Shown here piece by piece: positions 1 to 10,181 of a DNA stretch of 64,000 nucleotides. Each line of letters opens with the position of its first letter. The stretch's first letter is position 1. Source of the stretch: Procambarus clarkii (taxonomy: Eukaryota; Arthropoda; Malacostraca; Decapoda; Cambaridae); the NCBI RefSeq assembly GCF_040958095.1, contig NC_091160.1, forward strand, positions 43,295,822-43,359,821, written 5' to 3'. The notes under the pieces were generated by a model that made no database searches, had not been told where the DNA came from, and saw only the letters and a program-made list of their open reading frames with translations. Both the position numbers and the translations under genes were made by a program.

Positions 1-283
1 ACCAGGCTGTTGCTTGGAGCGACCCGCAGGCCCACATATCCACCACAGCCCAGTTGGTCTGGCACTCCTTGGAGGAAAGAATCTAGTTTCCTCCTGAAGA
101 TGTCCACGGTTGTTCCGGCAATATTTCTTATGCTCGCTGGGAGGGTGTTGAACAACCGCGGACCTCTGATGTTTATACAGTGTTCTCTGATTGTGCCTAT
201 GGCACCTCTGCTCTTCACTGGTTTTATTCTGCATTTTCTCCCATATCGTTCACTCCAGTCCTTGATACATGTGAGGTGATATA
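1..283 (-). mobile_element. LINE-D 3' fragment (end of reverse transcriptase ORF)
   Basis: Read on the minus strand, this stretch encodes the usual carboxy end of a non-LTR reverse transcriptase, including the phrases IREHCINIRGPRLFNTLP and GTTVDIFRKKLDSFLQGVPD. It starts inside the ORF near 283 and runs off the left edge of the window. The plus-strand words at the edge (ccaggctgttgcttggagcg) recur at about 62593, where the downstream tail of the same family is present. It lies in the intron that follows the last UTP25 exon visible here. It is only a fragment with no upstream domains. Confidence 0.8.
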
Positions 284-580
284 AGCCACAGGAGCCTGAC
301 TTATTGACTGTAGTGCTGGTGCCATAAAGGTGTTGGTGTGTGTCGGGACCATAAAGGTACGGTACTGGTGTTTTGTTACATTCTATCTTGCATTTTTCTT
401 TGTTTTACAGCATTTTCTTTGTTTATAACTATTTACAGTGTCAACCTCAGTTAATACTGTAGCTTCACAAGCTAATAACAATACCTGTGAAATCCTATGG
501 TGACTGAACTTAAACACTGCACAATTTGTTTCCTGCAATAATCTCAAATATTGGAATTCAAAGTACAGTATTCACTTTAC

Positions 581-3500
581 CTGCAATCTTCCTGTGAAAT
601 TGGTACACTTATTAATGAGCGCCCTGTTATGGTCTACAAGAGTTGCCGAGAAGATGACAGTCTGACGATACAGTTTGGAATGGCCATCCAAAGACCATAA
701 ACGCACTCGAGTGAGGTCCGTATCAAGCTTATGAATGTCATGAGGATGGTGATTTATAGTCTCCATCAATACCAGAACATGCTCCCAATTCTGCATCATA
801 AAGACATCCGCCTGTATGGAATGTAAACATTATACAGTACTACATTAAGAATGGAGAAATGGAAAATTATATTTCCTGTTATCATTATATTCATATCTAG
901 TGTATAGAAAATATATTGCAATCTTGCATATGCCTTCACTATTTCATACCTGATCCAAGATAAGAACTTCAATAGAGGTGAGGAAGTCCGCCTCTGCGTC
1001 AGTCTTGACCGAGTTGCCCACTACATAGCGTAAGCCAAGAGGTGAAGCTATTATGATGTCAGAGTGGTAAAAATCTGCATACAGCTGAAAATGGTTAAAC
1101 AATGGTCAATTAAAGTGATCTAAGTACATTATTAAACTTTAGGGTGTACAGAATACATATAACCTATACAAGTGGCAGAATGACAGCTCAAAATATATCC
1201 AGGCAGAATACTGTATATACTCATCTAAGAGATACAGGCAGCCCATGATTTGCATGATATTTGAAAATGTGAAATTGGTTGTATACAGATAATCTTATAT
1301 TGTTACGACATGCACAGATGAATTTTAATGCTGTGCAGATTTAGTATACGAGTTGTTAGATGTTTCGCCGATGTACCACACTTTATCAACTGTGTCAGGC
1401 TCCTGCACACTTTTAGAGACCCCTGGAATGAACCACCATGCTTTCTTCATAGCATTGTACCTACAAGATTGAGTTGTGTGGTGTTTGCTTTACACAAGTG
1501 TTACAAGAATGTAACCCTTATACAAATGGAAAATTGCTTGTACTCTGTGGCAAACATATGGTCTTACACTAAATAAACAAATAAAAAGTGTAGCTCCATA
1601 ATTGACTTTCCCTGTACACTTTTAAACTCTGTACAAATGAGTCTTACCTTGAGGGAACTTTTGGTCAGCTTTAACCCAATCTTGAAGTCCTCACTAATGT
1701 CACCCTTAAATGTTTCCTGGAAGTCCTCTGGCCTGGCACGTTTGTTGACACTATCTTCCCCCTCTCCAGGGCCAAAGTCTTCTTGAAAACGACTATGATT
1801 TTGGACGGCGGTATTCTTGCCTTCAAACAGTAGTGTTATTATCGTTTCCACAAGTCTGAAATATTAAATGATCAATGAAGAGATATTACCTCTTTTAAAT
1901 TAACACAAAAATAAAGACAAGCAGTTCGAGATTAAAAACGGTATGTCTGAGCCGGCACACATCATGATATGAAGTGGCCGGTGTGAGGACAGGCTGGTAT
2001 GAGGAGGACAGGCTGGTGTAAGGAGAACAGGTTATTGTGAGGAGGGTAGGCGGGTGTGAGGAAAACAGGCTGCTGTAAGGGATACAGGCTAGTGTTAGGA
2101 GTACAGGTTAGTACAAGTAGTACTAGCCTGACTACTTGTACTGGAGGAGGTGGTGTAAGGAAGAAAGGTTGGTGTGAGGACAGGCTGGTGTAAGGTATAC
2201 AGGCTTGTGTTAGGAGTACAGGCTAGTGCAAGTAGTACAGGCTGCTGTAAGGCATACAGGTTACTATTAGGAGTACAGGTTACTATAAGGAGTACAGGCT
2301 GGTGAAAAGAGTACAGGCTGGTGTAAGGGTTACAGGCTGAAGTAAGGAGTACAGGCTGATGTAACGAGTATAGACTGGTGTAAGGAATACAGACTGGTAT
2401 AAGGAAGACAGGCTGGTGTGAATACAGGTTGGTACAGTATAAGGAGCACAGACTTGCATAAAGAGTTCAGGCTGGTGATGTGAAAGTAGACGAAGGGACT
2501 GAGTACGTAATTATCATAAGAAAGAACCAGCCCAAAAGGCTACAAAGTGCCATCTGTCACAGAATATTCAAAAGGCCTTATGTGTTTGGCAAATACAATC
2601 ATATCTACTATACAATGAATCAACATCTCTCTATATATTAATTTGGTCGAGCAAAGTTACACTGTACACTGTTAGATCTAGTATTAAACAACTTCTGGAA
2701 ATAGCAATTCCATAGGACTGCACGAGATAAAAAGATAAAAAAAATAATCTTTCAAATCATAAAATATGTAACACTAACAAACACTAGGTATATGAGAAAA
2801 TCACTGGAGTAGAACGGGGATTGAACCAGCATCCTGGGTAATGCCAGTTGTGCGCTTTAACCCACGGACCATGATATGCTAAAGAGTATGTCACCTGGGG
2901 TCTGGCTGGATCTATTAGGGGTCTGGAGGCACCAAGCTGGCAGCTAATCTAAGTTCATGGATTAAGGCATGCATCTCTGGCTAACCAGGACTCTGATTTG
3001 ATCCCCGTCCTGCTTAATTATTTTGTCATAGCTATATCACGTAATTGTGATTTCCTTGTGTATTGAGTAGGTCATTTAATTTTGTAAAAAAAAAAAAAAT
3101 ACTGTACCTGTAAGCCGAGTGTTTAAATGGTAGAAGAATAAGAACTTTTGGCCTCGCGTATCCTTGGTCACGATACTTATCCGAACATTCGTATCTCTTC
3201 TCGGCTTTCGCTTTAGTGATCTTAAGAGTGTGATTAACAATTTTCTTTCTAGTCTTGAGAATGTGATTAATGGCATGGACAGCATAAACAGTTCTCACTT
3301 GCTCCCAGTGCTCAAAAGTGGCCTGTGGGAAGTAAAGATCAGAATAGTTCGATAAAATAGTAAGTAGCTCCTTTTGGAAATCTGTAAGGCTTGTTGGGCA
3401 TTTAGAACTGCCACAGATATTTGCAAATGGTATATTCTTACACAACGCCTTCCTAATGTTACAGTCGTCTAGAATATTTGTAATTTTCTCCGGAGGCTTA

Positions 3501-6061
3501 GGAATATCTCCAATATTAGGTAAACTGGTCCCATCTTCATCGTCTGCTAACAATAAAAGTTTGGGAGTTTGAATTTCAACATTTGGAACTTCTATCTTAA
3601 TTCTCCCTAATGTGGGCCACTTTTTAAAAGATGATGTCCAGCTTTTCAAGTTCTTTACTTGTTCTGCTGCAGCTTCACACAAGTTCTTCTCAAAATGATT
3701 TGAAAATGTATCTTTTTGACTTTGATTTGACCCTTCCTCCTCCTCCTCCTCCTCCTCTTCCTCCACTTCGGTGTTATCTTGATCATCCTGCAACAAGAAA
3801 CATTTTTCAATGGCTAGCAAATGCACATACATGTAAGAGAAATTTGGCATCTTTGAACATCTGTTTACACAGCAGCTACTTCACATGCACATAAAAGTCA
3901 CAATAACAAATTAAGAAATTATTTAAAGCAATTTATCTTTTATTAGCTAAATTCAAATACAATCCACATTGTCTGGCATGACCCTTGTCTTTTAAACACC
4001 AATCTCTTTACAGTCAAAGTTTTATATAATAAGTGCACAATACAAAATATATCAGCACCAACCATCACATCTCCTAAACTTTGTGTATCATCGGTAGAAA
4101 TGCTGTCTTGCTCAGCCTCGCCATCTGTGTTCTCTTCATCTACAGCATCATCATCCCCCTCTTCATCACTCTCCTCAGGTTCAACTGTAATGTTACCATC
4201 CTCATCATTGCTATCTTCATTTACTTCAGAACTCTCTTCCTCTTCGAGCGCATCATCTTCCTCATCGCTGTCAATGGCTTTATGGGCAACAGCACTGAAA
4301 GTGGCAAGGAGTTGTGACACTGCATCTGTATCACCATTTTCTTCATCACTTGAAGATTCGTCGGCATTTTCCACCTCCACACATTCACTGTCATTTTCCT
4401 CACTATCTTTTACCTGTTACAAATAGAAAATTATTATTAGATTTGCCCAAATTTACCCAAAATGGCCTACAATTATAAAAATATAACAAAAATTAAATAT
4501 TTTCCAACAAAAAATTGACAATCAATGTAGAATTGAATGAACATAATTTTACTTGAATAAATACGCTATAACAAAATATGACGTAAAGTAAAAAATGTGT
4601 AATTACCCAAATCATCAAATAATTATGTAAATAATACATATAAATAAAAAAAAATTTATACAAGAGTTCTTATAATCTTGTAAAGCCACTGGCACACATA
4701 CAATTTCAGGTAGGTCCTTAATCCTAATTTTCCCTGGAATACGACCAGTTAAATCGTTTAACAACCAGGTACTCATTCACTACTGGGTGAACTGAAGCTA
4801 CAGTAAAGGATTGGCGCCCAGTCAAGCCTCCCCGGCTAGGATACAAATCAAGGCCAAAGCACTCGCAAAGCACTGGGTGAGTGTCTTACCCCTGCGCCAC
4901 TGGGACAAATATATTTTCCAAACAGTATTCTTAATAATGAATGTAGAAATTGTTTATATAATTGATGCTGGAAATAAACTTTTTTATAATGAAATATGAC
5001 CAAAATAAAGTTGTAGACTTACCAAACATCACACAAATTGACCTATAATTATGAAAATTCTGCACGCTTTGATTAATTCTGTAATTAACACAGATTTTGT
5101 AATAATGCTTAACATTTCATATGGTACTGTATCACAAAGACAGAGATATAAAAATTATTATAAATCCATCATTGTTAATATAAGTTATCAGAGAGAAAGG
5201 ATGTACACTTTAAGAGCATTTCTTGGGGTCCAGATAATCACCCAAAGTCAATAAGAACTGCATAAGAGGAAATATGATATATTTGCAGAAGATGGGGTCA
5301 CAATAACGTGGCTTGAAGATAGGAGAACTAAACCACACACCAGAAGACAAGGAGACAACGACATTTCGGTCTGTTCTGGATCATTATCAAGTCAATTGGA
5401 GATGAAACGTCGTCGTCTCCTCATCTACCGGTGTGTGGTTTAGTTCTCATATGGCGTACAGTATTTGTTTGCTATATTATTAGTACTGAATGTAGAAAAT
5501 GAAAAAAAAAATTCTGCTCAGAAATTAACTAATTTTATAATGAAATCTGTTGATAATGTGGCAGGTGATGCTTTGTCGATGGGAGCTGCAATTTCAAACG
5601 TATGAGATTGGTCAGTTATCCAGCTGAGCAATGATATGATTAGCTAAACGATAAGATAAAAATATTACCTTCACTCTGACTGGTGAATCAAAAATTGGCA
5701 AGAATGTCTGTCGAGGTGAACCAGACCAAAATCCCTAATAACTTTAGCAAGAACACCTAGTTGAATCTTGTATGCGGGATTTCTTCCTACACAGTTTCTA
5801 AGAACATTCAAGACAGCCATATAAGAGATACAGCCTGTACATAACGCTTAGTGAACTAGGTCCCTTTAGACTTAAATCAAGAACATCAAACTGCCCCACC
5901 TTCCTCCTTTTAACATTTAACTCTTCCTGTTCAATCGGGTGAGCTTCTCCAAATTCTTCATACTGCTTTCTCTTGGGCAGACTCTCAGCTTTCTCTTTCT
6001 TTCTCTTAGCCTTATTATAGGAGTTGTGGTGGCGGGTGTAGCCTCCCCTGCCACGTGCCAT
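581..6061 (-). CDS. UTP25: UTP25, small-subunit processome component (3' end beyond the window)
   Basis: UTP25 (also called DEF or DIEXF) is a nucleolar, DEAD-box-helicase-like protein of the U3 processome, needed for 18S rRNA maturation. Exons in coding order are 5900-6061, 4063-4413, 3108-3787, 1648-1855, 950-1084 and 581-811. All have GT-AG borders and compatible phases, and give 589 codons. The start is MARGRGGYTRHHNSYNKAKR, followed by a lysine-rich stretch and FGEAHPIEQEE, as in the family. Exon 2 and the start of exon 3 are very acidic. The helicase-like part shows RPKVLILLPFKHSAYR, YHSDIIIASPLGLRYVVGN, FLTSIEVLILDQADVFMMQ and NWEHVLVLMETI, matching known UTP25 order. Vertebrate proteins have about 750 residues, so roughly 170 carboxy-terminal residues lie left of the window. 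The exon 2 donor could be at 4062 (preferred, G at +5) or 4068; both keep phase. Confidence 0.93.
1985..2490. repeat. Degenerate minisatellite in a UTP25 intron
   Basis: About 25 imperfect units of roughly 18-22 bp built around 'gtacaggctggtgtaagga' fill this part of the intron between exons 3 and 4. The units vary in length and sequence, so the array looks old. I see no coding potential. Confidence 0.75.
2815..3030. mobile_element. Degraded tRNA-derived SINE-like sequence
   Basis: Two stretches resemble RNA polymerase III B boxes: 'gattgaaccagcatcctggg' on the plus strand (that is, ggttcaatcc on minus) and 'tttgatccccgtcctg' on plus. The context is intronic. The head and tail cannot be delimited, so this is a weak call for one or two old SINE copies. 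Confidence 0.4.
4725..4915 (-). mobile_element. tRNA-derived SINE in UTP25 intron 1
   Basis: Read on minus it begins with an A-box-like head, 'tggcgcaggggtaagacac', then a B-box-like 'gatttgtatcctagccgg', and ends in a tail containing 'caacccagtagtgaatgag'-like sequence. The arrangement fits a tRNA-headed SINE and not a functional tRNA, because no clean acceptor stem closes around it. Confidence 0.6.
5283..5462. repeat. Dispersed repeat with 'gtgtgtggtttagttc' end
   Basis: This stretch contains inverted sub-motifs: 'actaaaccacacaccaga' near 5326 and 'ggtgtgtggtttagttctca' near 5431. It also has the words 'gaaacgtcgtcgtctcc' and 'tggatcattatcaagtc'. Related words recur at about 29340-29420 and form the unit of the tandem array at 61322-61760, so it is one member of a dispersed family of unknown class. 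Confidence 0.6.
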
Positions 6062-6345
6062 TGTTTACACTCGGCCTCCCGCTACCGTACGCTCACCAAA
6101 CACCCTCCTACAAGTTTCCAATTTAATAATGTATCTGCAATTTATTAATTAATTTGAATAATTTACCTGAATTTACCTGGGGCCACTATCTCTCTAATAG
6201 GTTCGACCAGGACAGGAAGCCAGCGGCTTGGCAATGGTCCCCCCCCCCATTTATCCTGATGATTTTATCTAGATGGATCTCGAAATGCAAGAGTTGTGGC
6301 AATTACGGCTTCGGCGGGTAGGCGGTTCCATGAGTTTATAACCCT

Positions 6346-6628
6346 ATTCATAATAATAACTCTTTTTGTCGGGGGACAGGAAGCCAGGTTATATATACAG
6401 CACATGTTAGGCTTACACCGAGGTGTTCCCCCTTTCAGGGTCGAACTACTGACCCTCCCCAGGATGCAACCCCACAACAGGCTGACTAACTCCTGGGAAA
6501 CTAGTTACTGCTAGGAAGACAAGCATGAGGTGAAAGGAAACGTGCCCAACCAGGTCTGTGTTACCCGGGATTCAAACCCGGAATTCTCAATCGTGAGTCG
6601 AGAACGAACCCGACTGTACTACAAGGAA
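6346..6628 (-). mobile_element. tRNA-derived SINE inserted in LINE-F
   Basis: On minus the head (6628-6540) reads 'ttccttgtagtacagtcggg' and then a B box, 'gggtttgaatcccgggtaac'. The body carries 'ggttgggcacgtttcctttc' and 'agcagtaactagtttcccag', and the 3' end is 'ggcttcctgtcccccgac' plus an A/T-rich tail. The same body occurs at 31790-32000 and 53775-54048, so it is a recurrent family. It looks full length. Confidence 0.75.
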
Positions 6629-6644
6629 CCCTAGTGTGGGTGAA

Positions 6645-6807
6645 ATTGAAATTGAAATAAGTTTATTGAGGTAAAATACACACAAAGGGATGAGGTAGCT
6701 CAAGCTATTCTCACCCCGTTCAGTACATCGTGTTAATACATACATATACACACATCACAAGCAATAAACATATTACCAAACATTCTGAGAGATAAACATC
6801 TGCATTT
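6645..6807 (-). mobile_element. LINE-A 3' tail, 5'-truncated copy with target-site duplication
   Basis: This is the reverse complement of the last part of the full LINE-A at 13928-14091, including the end motif 'aataaacttatttcaatttc'. It is flanked by perfect 15-bp repeats, 'cctagtgtgggtgaa', at 6630-6644 and 6808-6822. That is the signature of target-primed insertion with 5' truncation. Confidence 0.9.
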
Positions 6808-6962
6808 CCTAGTGTGGGTGAAGAAGCATCTCCACATATGTCAGTTGCTTAATTTAGAAGCTGTACTTGTGGTCGATCTCGAACCCATTGTTGACATGAC
6901 GACTTATACTGAATTTTGTAACTAGCTCATCAAGATTGTAACTTGCTTAGCTAAAAGAATTT

Positions 6963-7836
6963 CTGAATTTCCAGGGACACATTCTAAATATATCAAAAAA
7001 GTTTCAAAAACTGTGGGCATTCTTTCTAAGATCAGATATTATGTACCCCGCCCTGCCCTGGTGACTCTCTATTACTCCCTTATCTATCCATATCTCAACT
7101 ATGGTATTTGTGCTTGGGGCTCTACTACCCAAAATCACTTACGTCCTCTAATTACTCAACACAAAGCTGCTATTAGGACAATATCCAACTCTGGCCCCAG
7201 GCATCACTCGGTACCCCTACTCAAATCTTTGAATATGTTAGACATTAAGTCACTGCACATTCTCTCATGTGTATTATACGTATATAAAACGCTAAACTAT
7301 AATGCCAATCTTGATCTCAAAAGCTTCATAGAAGGTTGTAACAGAACCCATGAGCACCACACCAGAAATAAATACAGTTTTGATATTCCTAGAGTACGAC
7401 TTAATCAAACTAGAAATGCTCTACAAATCAAGGGGCCCAGAATGTGGAATGACCTTCCCAACCATGTTAAAGACTGTACCTCTCTCAACCAGTTTAAGAT
7501 AAAAACGAAGCTATACCTAATAAATTCCCTGTAACCTACCTTACCCTTCTATTGTCAACCAATGTCTGTTTTTTCTTTAAAGAGCGCTGTTTGTCGACAT
7601 AATTGTATTTGTGCTGCTTTTTCAGCTGTTTTCATTTCTTGTTTTCATTCTACTCATTATGCTCAATTAGTATTAAGCTTGTCAACTGTAGCCTCTGTTT
7701 AACGCAACAGTAAAATGTGTACTTGGATGAAAAAACGATTCTTCGCGGCAGGGGATCGTATTCCAGGGACCATAGGATTAAGGACTTGCCCGAAACGCTA
7801 CGCGTACTAGTGGCTCTACAACTCTTGTATATATCT

Positions 7837-7886
<50 letters not shown>

Positions 7887-8036
7887 AAGTTTATCATGCC
7901 CGAAACGCTTTGCGTAATAGTGGCTTTAGGCATTGTATGTACTAGCTCTACCTATAAGTCAACCAATCTTTGTAAAAATTTATTGTATGTATGTACCTTA
8001 CCTAAATAAACATTTTATTTTATTTTATTTTATTTT
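6963..8036 (+). mobile_element. LINE-C 3' half: end of reverse transcriptase ORF plus 3'UTR
   Basis: An open frame at 7013-7534 encodes the terminal 173 residues of a non-LTR reverse transcriptase, with YYSLIYPYLNYGICAWG, HKAAIRTISNSGPRHHSVP and GPRMWNDLPNHVKDC. No RNase H follows, so it belongs to the CR1/L2/Jockey-like group and not to the LINE-A/B type. The 3'UTR carries 'cccgaaacgctttgcgtaat' and ends in a run of 'attttattttattt'. A SINE tail is inserted at about 7692-7884. A second, more degraded copy lies at 55250-56107. Confidence 0.85.
7692..7884 (+). mobile_element. 5'-truncated SINE with long poly(A), inside the LINE-C 3'UTR
   Basis: The sequence 'ctgtagcctctgtttaacgc' through 'cccgaaacgctacgcgtact' matches the back half of the SINE at 60055-60315. 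It ends in a run of more than 40 A residues. It splits the LINE-C 3'UTR, and imperfect 'attaagttt'-like repeats flank it. Confidence 0.75.
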
Positions 8037-8215
8037 AATTGTGGGGTTCAGTCCCTGAGCCCATTATGTGCCTCTGTAACCCTTTCCACTATCGCCCACA
8101 AGATGGGTATGGGGTGCATGAGGCTGTTGGCCCTTGTGTGTGTTCCATGTGGTCTCTGTTCACCCAGCTGTGAATGGGTTGTTAAACAAAGTTGTTAAAT
8201 AATGTAATTAACCAT

Positions 8216-8300
8216 TTGGCGGGTCGTATTCCGGGGAAAAAAATAGGATTAAGGACCTGCCGGAAACGCTATGTGCCAGTGGCTTTACAAGAATATATAA
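8216..8300 (+). mobile_element. SINE 3' fragment
   Basis: The bases from 'ttggcgggtcgtattccggg' to 'gccagtggctttacaagaat' match the tail of the SINE at 60055-60315. Only the tail is present. It lies between the LINE-E end and the LINE-A insertion. Confidence 0.7.
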
Positions 8301-8600
8301 AATGTTACAGCAGAAATTGAAACAGAACAACGAGGACTTAGACAGCTGTTACTGGTTGCTTCCTGGGTGTGTGTCAGAGAGAAATATATATATTTGTAGT
8401 AGACATAATACAGGAAAAATAAATTGGTTAGAATGGCGGGGTTCAAGAGCTAATAGCTCGATTCTGCAGATACAAATAGTAAATACACTCTGGCTTGGGA
8501 TCCCTCCAGTGGGGTTCAAAACCACCGTTGTGACCAGTCTTACCTGGGACGCGGTCGGGTCAAGATACCTGCTCCGCACCTTCCCCCCCCCCCTCCCCCC

Positions 8601-10181
8601 ATGCTGGGTACTGAGATGGAGACTCAGTCACCAGAAGACATGGCTACTTCTCACGGCGTTATTAACATGGACTCTGAAAGCAGCCAGTCAGACGAGGAGG
8701 GCGTGTTTCAAGAAGTTCTGACAAGGAATAAGAAGAAACGAAGAAGACAGGAGGCAAGGCGTAGTGTGGACAGTAATACACTTAACGGAAACGATAAAAG
8801 AATGAAGAACGACGCCGAGACTGATGCAGACAAACGGACGGAACGATGTCAGGAAGGTGAGGATCAGCGGAGATGGAGGCTTCTCTTCCCTGCCTCATGC
8901 ACGCTGGCCTATCATCAGAAGCTGCTGTGGACCGTCAAACTCGGAAGAGAACACCGCAAGTTCGAGCCCCTGCTGAAGGAAGGTGTAAACAGACCTTACT
9001 TAACGGTAGGTTCTATGGAGGCAGTGGAGTATCTTACCCAGCAAGGATACGATGGAATTCTTATGGAAATACCGGAGGGGAACGAGAAGCTGACGAAGGT
9101 AATTATCTATAAATACCCTCAGATTCTGGACCCCGAGTTTATACTCGACGACCAACGATTTGTGTGGGCCAAGCGTCACCTTATTAAAGGTGAAGCTAGG
9201 AGTCAGGTGGTGGCTCTAGTGAGAGGTGACGTACCCGAAAAAGTGTTCATCACCGGGGCTGGCTACAGGCATGTAGCAAAGTATGTGGAAGAGCCCATAA
9301 TATGCCTGAAATGCTGCAGATGGGGGCATAAATCCTGGAGATGTCAAAATGATCCACGATGTCGTTTCTGCGGAAAGTCTCACCTCTCTACTGTGTGTAG
9401 AAACAGACTGAATCTGGGTGAGAAAATAGTTCCCAGATGCTGCAACTGTGGAGGTGTTCACAATGCGAGCTCGGCTGTGTGTAGCAAGAGGCCGAGTATG
9501 GCTGTTCTCCGGCCGGTGAATGTTACAGAGCAAGCAAGAGCTCTTACCCAGACACCGGGAGCACAGCAAAACAGTCTGCCCCAAACAGTGCCAGTGAACC
9601 GGACGAATGCGTGGGTAAAGGAGTCACCTTTACTTAGGCAGGCTCCAGCAACAAGCAGCCACGCCACCACTCAGGACTCCGGCAGTGACAGTGTAACGGT
9701 GAGTGAAGTGGCTACTGTGGCTCAGAGAGAGGGTCATAATAATATGGTCAAGGAAGTGTGGGCTGAACTTAAAAAAGTTGGTGAGTTCCTCCAAAATCTG
9801 GGGCAGAGAATCGAGTCCATCGAGGCTAAATTAAACGTTCAGGAGGTCAAGGAAAATCACAAAACGGTGAAGGATAATCAGGATATAGTGGTTGAGGACA
9901 AAGATGAAATATTGAGTGATGAAATGAAGGAAAGTGAAGTGTGTGTGAATGATGGTAGTCGTAGTGAAAGGAAGAACCCTATAATTACACATAAAATGAA
10001 GGAATCATTTGGGCCAATAATGGACATCTCAGGGCTGAAAAAATCTCTTGAGAATCGCAATGTCGCTTTTACTGGTGAACTTGGGAGGAGGTGGGAGATG
10101 TTATACAAGGTATGGCTATCATTTAGTGAACTTATTGGGGATGACTTAGGCAATGAATTGATTAATAATGGATCACCCTAG
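8601..10181 (+). CDS. LINE-A ORF1, CCHC zinc-knuckle nucleic-acid-binding protein
   Basis: A 526-residue protein expected to coat the element RNA and help form the ribonucleoprotein. The first 90 residues are charged and low in complexity, with a basic patch (NKKKRRRQEARR) that may act as a nuclear signal. Three zinc knuckles lie at about residues 235-300: CLKCCRWGHKSWRC, CRFCGKSHLSTVC and CCNCGGVHNASSAVC. The carboxy part (about 380-450) is rich in E and K and could be helical. The start at 8601 follows a C-rich leader; a second ATG five codons in could also serve. ORF1 ends 14 nt after the ORF2 start, in a different frame, so ORF2 may be translated by reinitiation or a coupled mechanism (inference). 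Confidence 0.88.
   Translation: MLGTEMETQSPEDMATSHGVINMDSESSQSDEEGVFQEVLTRNKKKRRRQEARRSVDSNTLNGNDKRMKNDAETDADKRTERCQEGEDQRRWRLLFPASCTLAYHQKLLWTVKLGREHRKFEPLLKEGVNRPYLTVGSMEAVEYLTQQGYDGILMEIPEGNEKLTKVIIYKYPQILDPEFILDDQRFVWAKRHLIKGEARSQVVALVRGDVPEKVFITGAGYRHVAKYVEEPIICLKCCRWGHKSWRCQNDPRCRFCGKSHLSTVCRNRLNLGEKIVPRCCNCGGVHNASSAVCSKRPSMAVLRPVNVTEQARALTQTPGAQQNSLPQTVPVNRTNAWVKESPLLRQAPATSSHATTQDSGSDSVTVSEVATVAQREGHNNMVKEVWAELKKVGEFLQNLGQRIESIEAKLNVQEVKENHKTVKDNQDIVVEDKDEILSDEMKESEVCVNDGSRSERKNPIITHKMKESFGPIMDISGLKKSLENRNVAFTGELGRRWEMLYKVWLSFSELIGDDLGNELINNGSP

Larger units (their letters stand above)
6160..6830 (-). mobile_element. LINE-F 3' fragment, interrupted twice
   Basis: On minus, 6160-6345 encodes the end of a non-LTR reverse transcriptase (RVINSWNRLPAEAVIATTLA) and a short 3' tail with 'gacaggaagccagcggcttg' on plus. 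The closest relative here is 57605-58365. The copy is split by a SINE (6346-6628) between short 'aaccct' repeats and by a LINE-A tail (6645-6807). The few bases 6629-6644 and 6808-6830 continue the reading seen at 57790-57815. Confidence 0.7.
6831..8230 (+). mobile_element. LINE-E 3' untranslated end, split by LINE-C
   Basis: Segments 6831-6961 and 8037-8230 together match the continuous 3' end at 54340-54560 (shared words 'ccacatatgtcagttgctta', 'ggtcgatctcgaacccattg', 'gtggggttcagtccctgagc'). The interruption is a LINE-C copy flanked by 'aatt' at 6958-6961 and 8037-8040. No coding part of LINE-E remains in this copy. Confidence 0.8.
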
